In this document: one piece after another, positions 31,904 to 44,492 of the stretch | How positions within the stretch are numbered: the first letter of the stretch is position 1 | Layout: every line of letters begins with the position of its first letter | NCBI GenBank assembly: GCA_905147135.1 | Contig: LR990051.1 | Span: 17,079,115-17,143,114, forward strand | From: Blastobasis lacticolella | Taxonomy: Eukaryota; Arthropoda; Insecta; Lepidoptera; Blastobasidae | Length of the DNA stretch: 64,000 nt | Reading direction: 5' to 3' | Notes under the pieces: model-generated | Told to the model about the DNA's origin: nothing | Databases searched by the model: none | The model's input: only the letters and a program-made list of their open reading frames with translations | Program-made: the position numbers and the translations under genes

Positions 31904-33484
31904 ATACACACTGTAAAATTTATAGTTTATTATGTTATTAATTTCCCACGTATCCCTGGGGCTTACGTTTGAGTTGGAGTTGAGTTTTGCTACAAACACA
32001 CAAACAACATCAAACCCCAAACGCATATATTGCCTCCATTCCATCCGTCGTGTAGATTTGTTACTTTTGTATGAGAAAGAATGATAACTGATTATTTTGT
32101 GTAAGATAAGCTTAAAAACATATTGTCCGGGTTTTAGAACATTATATTCGGCCTTTAAAAGCTATGACTTGCTATTAAAAAAGGTATGTCTAACTTTAAG
32201 GGTAAAATGTCCGGCCAAATTAAGTGCCGAGTCCGGCTTTTCTGCTTTTGGACATAGCCACCGTACGTCCGCCGCCTCCTCCCACCCTATCCCCTGCCCA
32301 GATAGAGGAGCATAGCGCAAGCGATTTCAACTTTCCTCGTTAGCCAGTCGTTGGGCGGAAACCCACCGTCACGCCGCCGCGTGGAATCCACTCGCCCCAC
32401 TAATTCTCCACTTGTATTCGCCTTTTTGGGGAAAGTCGCCTTTTTGGGGAAACTGCCGGAACGCGCATCTTAATAATTTAGAACGGCCTTTTTAAACGGA
32501 CTAGTTCTTCGTACAACAGAATAACGAATGGCGCTGATAGCCCCTGATACTAAACCGACAATCACTACAGCCATAATCGTTCTATCGAAAATGTTTGCAT
32601 GGATGGGTTGCAGTAGCGACAGTTCACCATACCTATAGATGGTACTTTCCAGCGACAGTACACCATGACGATGGCACTTTATATCAAGAGTGCCTACGCG
32701 AAGGTATCGGATTGAGTTGGAAACGAGATTGTTATTACACAGATTGGTTAAAAACACTAATATGCATGACGAAATCTGCCGTTAAAAAGCAGTTACCGCA
32801 GTCTGTGAACGTGTTTAATATCAGGTTTATCACTTGCGTGTTGCCGACTCTGTAATATCCTTTTCTAGTCCGAGCGCTAAGTGAGAAATTCCACCACAAC
32901 CTTCTCATTTCGTGATGCTGCAATTCCACTTGATACGAGCCAATACGATACCCAAAGCTTCGATTTCAGATTAGAACCCACAGGGACCTAAATAGTTCCA
33001 AAATTTTGGTTTTTGTTATTTTACTCCAAAACTGTAATAGCCATAATAAATTAGTCAGACAGGAGTATAATTCTTGATAAATTACCTACAAATTGCAATG
33101 ATGCAATACAAATAATGCAAGATTATAGCGCTTAGCGCTCGGACTATTCACCCCTCATTGAACAACTCCATGTTGTACGCTTCAAGGAAAACCTCTAAAA
33201 GGAGCTCCTTCCACAGCTTTAGTGAGCGTGGGAGAAAGTTTACGACTAATTAGGTTCCAAAATGAGAGGAAGAAATTCCTGTCTACGGTGAGAGGTGCGA
33301 TGATAGATAGTAACTGTAGATATTATATCAAACGTTCCACACAAGCAATGGGAGGCGAAATCCCTCCGTTGACTTAATACCAGCCGTAAAAACATTACAA
33401 AGGAATGATTCTCAATTCAATTAAATTCTTTGTATTCTTTATTCAATGAAATCAGAGATCTGTTGGCAACAGCGTTGCGTAATT
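31904..33484. other. Non-coding with a short tandem duplication
   Basis: 32418-32453 is an 18-bp unit (TCGCCTTTTTGGGGAAAG) repeated twice with one base change. 32590-32690 contains a looser duplication (CGACAGTTCACCAT / CGACAGTACACCAT). No gene recognised. Confidence 0.5.
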
Positions 33485-33556
33485 AACCTACTGGACAACG
33501 GTAGCCGCTTTCTATCCGGTGGATCGTCTGTCCGGGTTGCCCAAGGCAAAAAAAAT
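33485..33556 (+). repeat. SINE-C fragment
   Basis: CCGCTTTCTATCCGGTGGATCG and GCCCAAGGCAAAAAAAAT, the 3' end of the family. Confidence 0.6.
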
Positions 33557-34814
33557 CTTGCTTAGACAAGGATTGTTTGTGAATACAGGTGTTACTCTCG
33601 AATTATTGACTTCTAAAGATATTTTTTTTTGTATTAAATGTATTCATAATATCTTCGACCAATAACAGAACAATGTAGGGATGGCCCCTTTGTCTACACA
33701 GCTTTGTCGCAAATACATACATCACCTAACAATCTCCGTCGTAGATTAGGCAGTTACCTCCAGCTGGAATTCTGAATGGCCACCTGAATAGGGCTATTTG
33801 AATAATTGAAAGCTAATCTCTCCATGCGATATGAGCTTTGATTGACTGCAACGCCCTATTGTATCACAGGAAAGCGGGAATTGTGTTTTAATTTTGATTG
33901 TCTATGAATTTGGTGATGATATCCAAGCTACGAAATAATTCGGATTAGAAATGGAACTAAAATGTGTTGCAATCTGGTTTCAACATAAAAAGGTAGGTAT
34001 ATTAATTGAGGGTGTCAATTATAATACTTTATGTGAAACTAACACCGGTATTCAGAAACGTTACTTTGAGGTCTCAAATTAGGTGCGCCGGGGTTCAAGT
34101 GACTGAATGTGTAACCATAACTCAAATATTCCTCAACCGATTTTAATGAATCAAGCCCAGGACCATCTCGTCTGGGGTTAAAAATCATATATTCATAAAA
34201 ATGTACAGGTAAACGAAACAACGTCAATACTAAGCCCTACCTCCTTAACGCTGTAGAGATTCACGGAGCCATCGAAAATTCCGAATAGACTAAGCTCGTC
34301 ACGTATTTTATTATCAAAATTTTCTCTTACCACTGACGTAACAATAAAGTTAGGCATACTGACAGGCGCGTGACGTCACCGGCTTACAAAAACTCATATA
34401 TGGGCTCCCTGGAGCAAGATATTCATGAATCAACGTCGGCGAAGCAAACCATAAATTCACACGACTTTAGTTCTTATTGTTGCAAGCCAACGTGTACACT
34501 GGAGTTTTAGTTTTCTGTGAGTAATGACTGTTTTGTTTGTGGAGTGAAAAGCGTTAAACAATTTAACGAGAAATTAATGTTATGAGCAGTTTGTTAGTGT
34601 AATTGATTTATTATTTCAACTTTGCCTTTAGTATCCTACTAACATCTATCAGTTTTTTAAGTGAACGCCGTCTGCCTCTCTGATTTTGACCTGTCTCTTC
34701 CGTAGGTCTGCTGTAAGACATTTCTTATAAAATAGCTTGTTGTGTTATTTTTCTTAATGACAATATTGTATACCGGTTATTGTGCACAATTGTTATTATT
34801 GGTTGGATATTGTC
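33557..34814. other. Non-coding
   Basis: Nothing recognised. Confidence 0.5.
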
Positions 34815-34995
34815 CACTGTAGAACTTAGGGCCTCTCCTATGAATGGGGAGGTATTTGCCATAATTTATTTATTTATTTATTTTCCCGCCTACGTAGACT
34901 CTAAATCTTTTGCCTCGAAAACATTAGTCGCTTCTATGACACCCACGATTGTTAGGGGTTGGTGCTATTCTAGTCTGCCGGACACCACACGATCA
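34815..34995 (-). repeat. Rep-D, internally deleted
   Basis: Reverse copy: GGGCCTCTCCTATGAATGGG joined through a TTTATTTATT tract to CCGCCTACGTAGACTC and CCGGACACCACACG; the middle of the 258-bp unit is missing. Confidence 0.7.
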
Positions 34996-35214
34996 TACGA
35001 GCAGATAATATTATTATTGTATTCAGAAACCAGAAACTATAGCGACCCACGCCTGTTGCGTCGTATACCAAACTTCTTAAGGTCAACTATTAGACTAATC
35101 TGACGATTGTCTGAAGGTTTCATCAAAATCGCCCACATGTTTCAGTGTCTACAGATACACACATGTATAGGTAATTTTTTATACAGAGGTTTTGATGAAT
35201 AAAATAATATGCTT

Positions 35215-35400
35215 GAACAATTCACACAGCGCCATCTAGCCCCCAAAGCCAGCGAAGCTTGTGTTATGGGTGCCAGAAAACTGATAAACTTCTTCTTTTC
35301 TTCTTCTTTTAAATTCATCATTTAAATTTCTGCTCGGCCGGGAATCGAATCCGGGATCTCTGCGTGACCGGCATATTAACTAACTAAACCACTCAGGTCA
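35215..35400 (-). repeat. SINE-A copy
   Basis: The minus-strand head has a degraded A box and GATTCGATTCCCGG (B-box region); the 3' part GGGGGCTAGATGGCGCTGTG is shared with 51525-51790. Confidence 0.8.
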
Positions 35401-37123
35401 TCTTATCAAACGACAATTCCCATATTGGAGTCTCAATATGAACACGGCCCTATCTGTCACGTCAATAGTGCGTGCGTGAGTCCTCGGCGGTGTGAAGTCG
35501 TTTGTCAAAGTTGCCGATCCATCTTCCCGAGTTCATTCGTCAGACGCGTCGCATCCAATAGCCTGAATGACTGCTGTTGGCTTGTTATTATTGTTATTAT
35601 CGACGCTTATTTTGTTGAGTAATAATAATTTGGAATGCCTTTTATTACTGTAAGTAGCTTTTACCTTTTAGAAATCGTATTTAGAGCTGTTTATCTTTTC
35701 CCGGGGTCTCCAACTCCAACTCCCAACCAACTCGGTGGACTGATCTGATGTGATCTGGTGGGAAAGTCTGCGATGCAGTGAACATCTTTCTGGGTACCTC
35801 GTTTACGCAACCACGACCACTCTGACAAGAGTGTCCGACTAAGAAGAAGATATATTTTTCCCGAGCGATCATTTTCAATGACGTCCTTAACCCCTATAGC
35901 TTTTTGTGACATTTCTGTAACGAACCCGAATAATCCCTCTAAAATTCGTAATGAATTTATTATGTTCATTTAAGTCTGTGTAGCAATACTATAACATACT
36001 ACTGAATAACTTTGTATCGAGTAAAAAGCATAGATGGGATAACGTATCGACTTGTGTGAGTTTGAATATTGCGCGTTGCGTACAGTGACAGATTAGAACA
36101 CGTGCAGATTTTGAATTTCAAAAAATTTTATAGAATGTGTATACAATTGTGTTGTTTACGTGAAAATCTGTAGGTAAGTATATAAAGTAATACATTTCGT
36201 GTTAGCATTGCAAATTTTTATCTTTTTTATATGACATTGGTAACTTTTTTTGTTTGTAACAGTCCTGTTACATTGAGTGACAACAGTAATGAAAGTTGTA
36301 AGTAAAGTTTACAAGTATTGATGCTGAAATGTCTGTTTTTATTTTAGAGTTCCTCAAGATCGATGCGGAATGATGAGATGTATGGCAAATTATTTGTATA
36401 TTATATCGAAGAGTAAGAAAGGCAAAAGATCTCAACGACAAAAAATTTATCGTGCAGAATTTTGACTTGAAATAGGTGAGACCTTATGCAAGCTTGGTCT
36501 GAAGCCTAAAATCAAGAGCCGAAAGTTTTTAGAAAACTAAATTCAAGCCAAAGAAACATAAGAGCCCTGCAGAACATGTTCTTTCATTGGCAGTAAGCCA
36601 AGACCAGGTCGGCTACTGGCCGATTTGGGTTCGAAAAAGAATACGTTGCAAGGTACCCAAGTGCACTGGCGTTTCACAAATAATTTGTGAAAAATGCGGT
36701 GTACCATTACGCTATAATAAAAAAGATAATTGGAAAAAATCCTTCCATACAACGTAAGTATTTTGTTACGTTGTAACTCAATGTGACAGTAATGTCACAC
36801 TCCCTAAAATGTCAAATAAATGAAGAATAATAAATATTTTAAAATTTCTGAGAAATACGTGTTTTTTTATTTCCCTAAACCTATCTCATTATCAACATAA
36901 TAAATGTTTTAAAGAGGTTGAGCTATAAAGGGTACCTAATGAGAAAGAGCTATAAAGTAAATGTATGTAAGCTAGTACTACGAAGAGTTCAAACTGTATC
37001 TCTCATTCTACCCAACCGAATTAGAAGAAACATGAACTAAATTGTAAGTTGGATCACAAACTACCAAACTGTGAAAATCCCATCAAAATCCGTTTGGACT
37101 TTTTTATTATATGTATTGATAAC
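35401..37123. other. AT-rich non-coding
   Basis: Nothing recognised. Confidence 0.5.
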
Positions 37124-37439
37124 TTTAGTTTGAACTCTAACCGATGCTTCTACGGTAAGGGAAAACATCGTGATGTAACCTACATATTCAGGCGACTGAG
37201 TATGAAACCATGATCTTATATTTAGAGGTGGGTTACACATTGGTAGCAGTGACCACTATCCATCAGGTGACACGCTTGCCTCTTTGTCTGCCGTATATTG
37301 TCATAAAAAACTTGTCAAGATCCTATGTTAACAGGGTAGCGGAGGTCAAAATGGCAGTCGCTCCACTGTAATTATCTGATCTGCCAAATCCTAGATCAAG
37401 GTCGTCCTGTACATCCGGGATATTGACACCAAGATGACT
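37124..37439 (+). repeat. SINE-B interrupted by SINE-C
   Basis: The middle of SINE-B (TACGGTAAGGGAAAACATCG to ATGAAACCATGATC) and its 3' part (GTTAACAGGGTAGCGGAGGTC to TATTGACACCAAGATGA) flank about 95 bp of SINE-C. Confidence 0.82.
37216..37310 (+). repeat. SINE-C nested in SINE-B
   Basis: GTAGCAGTGACCACTATCC, CATCAGGTGACACGCTTGCC and an A6 end. Possible CTT target duplication at both edges (weak). Confidence 0.75.
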
Positions 37440-38872
37440 ACTATACTTTATGTAAAGCGGTAACAATCGCCCACTACTTTAAAGATACCGATGTTAGAAA
37501 ATTATCGTCACCTTCGTCACTGCAAATGCACGTCGTCCCTTTCAATCATGTAAGTTTTCCCCATGCTTTTAACACTTTACCAGTACGTCAGAAGACATCA
37601 GAAGTCGGTACCCCATACAAGGTGCGCATGGAATACACGATAACCCGAATATTGCTCGAATGACATCGCATCTACAGTTTTTACGTGCCAGTACTGTGTC
37701 ATTTGCGCAGAATTCTGATACGTCAGGGGAAATTCGGAATGTTGGAGAATATAGCGTCGCTAGAGATTTCTTTGGATTGACGAGGCCTTTAAATTTATTT
37801 ACGACATAAGTTTTTGTAGGGGTCCTGTTATGGCGCCAACGATTGAGCTGGTTGTTATTTTGACGTTCAATAAAAATATCTGATTAAAGTCATTGTACTC
37901 AAACTCAAAAGATATTTATTTAAATAGGATTATCTCTATACTTAATCTCCTATCTAACGTCAAAAAACGATGGGAAAATATAAAGGGGTCTTCTAACATT
38001 CCTATCCTAGTAGGGGGTAACGAAAGTAGGCCGGTCAGCGCGCACAAAATGACCTGCGAGCAGTAAGGCGAGGTACCGAGTATCAATACGCACTGTGTAC
38101 AGTCAGCCGCAAATTGAACGAATCACCTCAGCATACATTGCATCAATCGCTCGCATGCCGCGCGCGATCACTGATCTCCGCAAACGCAGCGGTTGCGGCA
38201 GTAGCGCGCGAGCGGCGCGTTCTCGACATCTCGAAATTGACAATTTTTTTAGCTATAAATTACGCGAATTCATTATAAATAAGTTATAACACACCCGTTA
38301 TATTAGTTATTCGCATTACGGGATTGTCAGTGACATACAAGATTGTCAAAGACCGTTGACAAAATGTTTTTTTCTGTAATAGACATTTTATACCCGTTTA
38401 ATTAGTCATTTGTTTTTACGGCGCCCAGTAGAAGAGGTTTTAGGTATTTAATTTAATGTTGATATCTATCATTCAACTTTGACTGTAATTAAATAGTTTT
38501 CTTTATAAAATCTTGCTTATTCTTAGTAAGTTTTAGACTAATAAAGTTCCACATTGTGCAATCACAAAGTTTGTTTACAAAAGCTGTCGAGAGCTTTGCT
38601 TGGAAAACACATGAGAATTTCCACCATCTCAAGTTTAAAGTTGGAGAAGGTTGCAAGTTTCTTTATTTATGCAATAAACAAAACAAACACTTTATTTTAT
38701 TCTCATCGTGACGCTGATCGCCGCACTTATTTTTAAAATATAGTAAGCTAGAAGCAAGCCTATTGCTAGTCCAAGATCTATATTTGGGCGAGTTGAGGTG
38801 CATCAACTAAATTGGTACTATTTTCTACTGTGACGAGCGAAACATCACGTTTATGGTATACATACTAGACAT
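37440..38872. other. Non-coding with GC-rich segment 38020-38230
   Basis: 38020-38230 is rich in CpG and CGCG (GCCGCGCGCGATCACTGATC, TAGCGCGCGAGCGGCGCG) within AT-rich DNA. It may be a promoter or enhancer; a 64-codon frame there shows no domain. Confidence 0.35.
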
Positions 38873-38932
38873 GTGGTGTCCGATAGACTGAAAGAGCACC
38901 AACCCCTTACACTCGCGGGTGAGTAATTAGAC
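38873..38932 (+). repeat. Rep-D 5' fragment
   Basis: TGTGGTGTCCGATAGACTGA and CACCAACCCCTTACACTCGC match the start of 63193-63450. Confidence 0.7.
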
Positions 38933-39205
38933 TTTTATTAGCAAAACATTTTTTAATGTAAGGGAATGTTTTTTTTTTTTAATAAAATCAAATGTTTATT
39001 TGTAAAAAAAATTTGGGTTACATTTTTAGGTCTTTTTAAGTAGATACAATTTTTGTCCATGCCAAAATTGGCCATTAGCGGCATACAAATATAGTCTCGG
39101 TACCTAAATTACTAGATTTGAAGTCACTACAAAAGTATTTAATAAATTAGCTACAATAATTTAATACAACTAATAATACTGCTGATAAAATGTCAAGATA
39201 TAATG
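38933..39205. other. AT-rich spacer
   Basis: T- and A-runs; nothing recognised. Confidence 0.45.
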
Positions 39206-39410
39206 TCATCGTGATGAAACTACACATTAAGGCGACTGAATGTGTAACCATGATTCAACCTGGTCGGGTTCCCCTGTTAACAGTGTCACGGCGGTCAGAC
39301 GGCAGTCGCTCCACTATAATCACCTGATCTGCCAAATCCTGGATCAGGGTTAAGGCGGACCCCGTGCCTTCACCGCCGCGTGCGAAAGCACAACCGGGAC
39401 ATTAACGTTA
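39206..39410 (+). repeat. SINE-B, 3' part
   Basis: GGCGACTGAATGTGTAACC, CGGCAGTCGCTCCACTATAA, CCAAATCCTGGATCAGGGTT, AAGCACAACCGGGACATTAA. Confidence 0.85.
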
Positions 39411-40539
39411 AAATTATTATTTATTTTTCATATATATCAAATGACTGTCTGTACAAACTCCAAATAATACAGCTGCTATTAAATTACAATAATTTCAAGC
39501 TAACAGTTGAAACACAAACATTTCTATTGGCATCGCATACATACCGATGTAAACACAGTCTTCGGTTCATTTGTTGAGCGGATTGACTGACTTGTAACAG
39601 CATTGTGAACTGTTTGCTCTAGGTGTGGACTTGTGTACTGGGAGTATGTGCCAAATGTGTAGGTACTGTGGCGAATATTTAAAGATGGCGCAGACGAGCG
39701 TTTAAATTTGGAGGTTGGTTTACGTCAGGTAATACAAAATTTGTATATATGTAGCTGCAAGGAAAACTGACCTCCCTAACATACATTTAGTGTTTGCTAG
39801 GGGGACCATTTACTCTGCAGCTGACTGTACCACGTACCTGAAAGAACTATGGATGTTTTATCTCAAAAATCTTGAGTGAATTATAAAAATGGTTGCATTA
39901 AATATTGTGTGTGCGTGCATTGTAATGACAGTGTACTGGTGTGACAGCGCAGTACGAAATCAAACAAAATGGCGACAGATTGCTGTGTGAGTGTGTGAGC
40001 CATATACAAAGAAATTGTCGTACCTTGTGCGCCGCACCTCTTGTGTAGTGGCGTCCATATTTTTCAGGTTCATGACATTTGACATTTACCTAGTAGATTC
40101 ATAAACCTACCTACTTTCAGAATTTCAGTGTTATTTCATTCAAGCAAATCGGTATTATCAGATAAACACACAAACAAATAAGATCTTATTAAATTAAAAT
40201 AACGTAGGTAGGTACGTACTATAAATTTTACTTTCAAGTTTACTTCATTTCGAATGAAATATCTTCCTATAAATGAAATACAATAATTGGCCATTGATTT
40301 TTTGTAACTGCTTTAATCGATGGGTAATAAACCTTAGTCAAACTTGATAAGCCTCGCCAACTTGAAGATGCACCCTGAAGTTCGACTAGCCACAAAGTAC
40401 GAATTGGTTGCTCATCCAGTTCTCGGACTCTTCCTGCGGTAAGGTTATTGGTCTTGCAAGCATGCTGCCTCTAAACCAGGGCCATTTTGCTCTTTCACAC
40501 GAAAGAGGTATTTAAGTTGTCTCTAGAGGTGGAAAGCGC
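39411..40539. other. Non-coding
   Basis: Nothing recognised. Confidence 0.5.
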
Positions 40540-40620
40540 TTTGGTGATACCCCGGATGTTGCTGATGGCCATAAGCGGCGGTGACCACTTTCCATCAGGT
40601 GACCCGCTTACCTATTTATC
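40540..40620 (+). repeat. SINE-C fragment
   Basis: GCGGCGGTGACCACTTTCC then CATCAGGTGACCCGCTTACC. Confidence 0.7.
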
Positions 40621-41036
40621 TTAATTATAATTATCAAACACAACATTCTTAATTAGAAACCGCCCGTCTATCCGCACCAAGGCGAGCCCGCGATCCAGCA
40701 AGACCGAGACGCAAACAAGGCCCGAGATGGATGTTTATTCGGGTCACTTTGGGACACCCTGTATACAGCGGCAGTAGCAACCATTGTCCATCGAGTTCGG
40801 GGACTTGTAGGTAAATATTAAATCAGTTGGAAACTGTGTGTTTGGTTTCTAGTCTAGAACTGCTGGAGTTTCGGTATTCGAAATGTTGGGCTGTGGGGGC
40901 GTTAGTTCGGCTCGAGTTGAAGGTTTCGTCTGGGTAGATGATTCGATATTTTCATCATTCATTTATTCTATCAGGTGGTAGGACTCTGTTAATCAGGAGT
41001 CCGCCTGGGTGAGTACCACCGCCTTACCTATTTTTT
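40621..41036. other. Non-coding
   Basis: Contains a loosely related ATCAGGTGGTAGGACTC segment at about 40970. Nothing else recognised. Confidence 0.4.
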
Positions 41037-41112
41037 CATCATCATCATTATCTTGACGTTATGTCCCGGTTGCGCCCCCGCACGGCACGCAAAGGCTTTG
41101 GGTCCGGCTTAT
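41037..41112 (-). repeat. SINE-B 3' fragment
   Basis: ATCATCATCATTATCTTGAC and GTTATGTCCCGGTTGCGCCC. Confidence 0.72.
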
Positions 41113-41139
41113 CTATTTTTCCACCGAGCAACAATGCTT

Positions 41140-41282
41140 GAATTGTTGTGTTCTGGTTTGAAGGATAAGGAAGCCAGCGCACTTACAGGCATGAGGCATC
41201 GTCACAGTGATAACGTACCTGCGGTTACTGCTTTTCATGAGATGGGTTGTCTGCTCATTTGTCTTTGCGAAGAAAAAAATCA
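41140..41282 (+). repeat. SINE-C-related repeat
   Basis: Shares the CTGTCTGCTCATTTGTC-type ending with 42745-42815 and 55680-55862. Confidence 0.5.
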
Positions 41283-41682
41283 TTTAATTTAGCAATCGCC
41301 TAGCTAATGTCAAAGAACTACATATATATAAACAAAATGTCTACACTATATCTGCCTATCTGAACGACAATATTATACTCCGAAACTACAGAAATATCAA
41401 TAATTATTTTAATAGAAAGCTACATTCAAAACAAATTTTATTAAAATTTTACAAGATCGCAAAATGTCGACACGACAAAATACCACGGGGATTTTTTATC
41501 TTCTTCCTTTACTGGGAGCACGCCAACCGCAAATATCTGTATTTCCAAGTGAACAGACCCGAGATAAAACTAAAAAACACACCACCTACCAAAAAAGCGA
41601 TCAGGAAAAATGTTTAGACAATCTAGGTTTCGTATATCATTATGTGTTATAGCTATAAGTAATATTATATCTTAAATATTAT
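41283..41682. other. Non-coding
   Basis: Nothing recognised. Confidence 0.45.
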
Positions 41683-41900
41683 CAGCGACCTGCCCATGCT
41701 TCGCATGGGTTTTCTTGGCTTTTCTTTATCATAATATTCATTATTATACATCATAATGTAGGTAAAAAAAACCCTGCGGGAGCAATTCTATAATTTATAG
41801 AGAAAACCACATCAAAATCCGTTTCGTGCTTTAGGAGGAGTTAGAGAAAATACATACACACAGACAGAAGGGAAAAGCGCCTTTAATTTATAATACCCAT
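41683..41900 (-). mobile_element. Degraded Helitron-like element
   Basis: The minus strand ends with a 7-bp hairpin (CCCATGCGAAGCATGGG) followed by CAGGTCGCTGAT, an eroded form of the usual hairpin-CTAG-T end. The start (about 41900) is approximate. Confidence 0.5.
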
Positions 41901-41960
41901 GTATAGATGTCTGAAATTGACTTTTATTTTTCTGGAATTGTTTAGAAACAAATTTGAATC

Positions 41961-42258
41961 TATCGTCTTGGCTTCAATACCCGGTAGTGCTCACGCGCGC
42001 GAGGCCCGGACCTTGATCCAGGATTTGGCAGATCAGGTCATTATTGTACGACTACCATTTGACCTTCCCGTGGCCATGTTGACACGGTAATCTGACCATA
42101 TTTGATCATGTTCACATATTCAGGAAACTGAAGTTTCCTCACGATGTTTTCTTTCATCGTATGCGCATGGGTTAGTTTACAACTAATGCACATAACTCGG
42201 AAAAAGGTCATTAGTACATGGCGGCACAGGAGTTCGAAGACGGTACCTTTTGCGGCTA
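41961..42258 (-). repeat. SINE-B, near complete, diverged
   Basis: TATCGTCTTGGCTTCAATAC, TTGATCCAGGATTTGGCAGA, CTCACGATGTTTTC, TTAGTACATGGCGGC. Head degraded. Confidence 0.8.
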
Positions 42259-42744
42259 CGTAGTTATGTACAATGTGTAGCCCAAATTCCCCAAAAATTC
42301 ATAGCCACGCGCTTCATCGACCTTCCTACCTGCGCTACCCGTACCCACAGAACTATGCGCACCACTGCATTACTAGTTGGCAATGTATGTACGATCACGT
42401 GTGCAAAATGATAGGGGCAATGGAGTAGTAACATTATTTCGAGCAATTTGCTTCCACGCCTCACAGTTTCGCGCGGAACGACTTCAAAATGTATTCAGAA
42501 CGCGACTCTACGTACAAATATTAGCCGAGTAAGTTGAGCCAATGCAATTTCTCCAATACAGTAATGGCACGAAATGGCTATCGGAGTGATTGATGTTGTT
42601 ATTGTTTTCGTAATGTGTAGGAATAATGATGTATAGGTGTGGGTTGTGAATAAAATTCCTCTCATGTAAATACATTTTGTCGTTTCGTTTCGCTAATGAT
42701 TTTTATGTTATTGTACAATCTAAATGTATGGTAGATGTAATAGG
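42259..42744. other. Non-coding
   Basis: Nothing recognised. Confidence 0.45.
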
Positions 42745-42815
42745 TTATAGTTACCACTTACCATCAGGTGGGCTGTCTGCTAGTTTGTCACTGAGTGGCA
42801 TAAAAAAAAAGATAT
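42745..42815 (+). repeat. SINE-C-related fragment
   Basis: TTACCATCAGGTGGGCTGTC, TGCTAGTTTGTCACTG and A9; matches the end of 55680-55862. Confidence 0.7.
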
Positions 42816-43299
42816 ATATTTGTAACAAAAATTGCGGCGAATAAAAGTAAAACACAAGTTAATACTAGGTTTGCTCTCTGTTTCAACATTCGAAATTTAA
42901 TTTTTATTACTATATAAAAGCTTTTAAGGATTTTAATAATGGATACATGATATTTGATGTTTCATCATAATTACCTACAATTAAAAAGCTTTTATTGGAT
43001 TTTATAAATAAAGCTCTGGATGGGTACGGAGAAACTATGGACCGCCACTTTGCTGTTTTCAAAAACAAGCTCCCAAAATGATTAAAAAGAATAAATCATT
43101 TTGCCAAATGCCAAATCAATGATGCATTGTCGCTCTTTGGGGTTGGCGTATGTCCAGCAGTAGACTAGGATAGACTGATAACGATGATTGCCAAGTTGAT
43201 AAAAACCTTTTCACAGCAGGCACAGATCTTACTAATAAACTTTGTGACTCGCTATAACTAAGCCAAGAACATTTTTTTATTAGATTGACTAAGCCTATA
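42816..43299 (+). other. AT-rich DNA with a short RTE tail
   Basis: 43135-43195 (GTTGGCGTATGTCCAGCAGTAG then TAACGATGATT) is the extreme 3' end of an RTE-type LINE. Otherwise nothing recognised. Confidence 0.45.
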
Positions 43300-43560
43300 T
43301 GACATAGACATAGACATTATTTATTTTGACATCACAATACTCATAATACAAAACTCATGGAGCAAGTTACATTTGTATATCTAAATTTAACATAACTATA
43401 TATATTTAAAACCTATTCAATAAAAGCGATTCGAATATGACCATCATCTCACCTGGTCATAAGTGACGAGGCGGTTGAAGATGGAGCAAGCCTGTCTAGG
43501 AACAGCCTGTTCACTCTAGCCTTGAAGGCTTGATTTTAATGATCAGGGAACATACTCGCA
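43300..43560 (+). repeat. Dispersed LINE-associated repeat (family F6), copy 1
   Basis: GGTCATAAGTGACGAGGCGG, GCAAGCCTGTCTAGGAACAG and CTGTTCACTCTAGCCTTGAAG recur inverted at 51795-51912. Preceded by an AT-rich tract with GACATAGACATAGACA. Confidence 0.65.
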
Positions 43561-44071
43561 GACATATATAGAATCCGTGTCGTTATTAGAACACACTCAC
43601 ACTTTTTACTTATAAAAAGAAACTTGTAAACACTGTGACGTGTCCACAATTTTCGCGTCAACCAACTTCTCAATTTTCGAGTCGATACCCCGATAATAGT
43701 TCCTTCAATCCCGACCCGAAAAACCCCAAATTTCTCTTTGGCGTCGTAAATTTCATGTTACCACGCCACCTTACTAATAACTAAGATTATTTATCCCAGA
43801 TTTATGCCTCGCAACCCGTTATCTATGGTGGTTGGGGCACAATTTATACATCCGTACCCTGTTGAGGGTAGAATTCGATATCCTGTGCCTCTCCGTTAAT
43901 GGCCGCAGTGTTTGTGCGTCTTCACTTTGTTATGCTACACTGGGTGTAGTTTGAACTCTTGTTGTTAGTAGATAATGTGAGAGGAATGGGTTTAACATGT
44001 TGTGACGATCGTAGGTAGTGGGGAAAGTACATGTAGATGATTATAATGTAAACTGATGTAAGTAATAATAT
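43561..44071. other. Non-coding
   Basis: Nothing recognised. Confidence 0.45.
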
Positions 44072-44283
44072 GAGCGTCGGTGGCCTAATGCTTAAAGGAT
44101 ACCCCAAGGTACCGGGTTCAAACCCCAGTGAACACCATGTACCAATGACTCTTGTTTGACTTGACTTTTCTGAGATATGTACATTAGTTGAACATAAATC
44201 ATGCTCTTGCTGGATCATGGTCAAGGCGGACCCCGAGCCTACGCGCGCTACAGCACAACTGGGACATCAACGCAAAGATGACC
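44072..44283 (+). repeat. SINE-B with large internal deletion
   Basis: The tRNA-like head (GTCGGTGGCCTAATGCTTAA, B box GGTTCAAACCC) and first part join directly at about 44210 to the 3' part (TGGATCATGGTCAAGGCGG to GGGACATCAACGCAAAGATGA). About 190 bp present in full-length copies are missing. Confidence 0.82.
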
Positions 44284-44492
44284 CTTCTAAATAAGCAATG
44301 GAAAGTCATTGTGTAACGAACTTAGTTTCTTGTTTAATAACTGCTTTTCAACCATAGCAAAAATGGTGTTATTTCTTTATTAGTCATACAAACTATTAAA
44401 TTTACAACCTGAAATATCATTAAATTTTTAAAGACAAACAATAGAGCACATCAACGACATTAACGAAAAAATGTGGGATAAAATAATCACAT

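Noticed and set aside
32470..32855. Overlapping 95- and 86-codon ORFs on both strands
   Set aside because: Length is near chance, the region contains a loose DNA duplication, and no motif or splice context supports coding.
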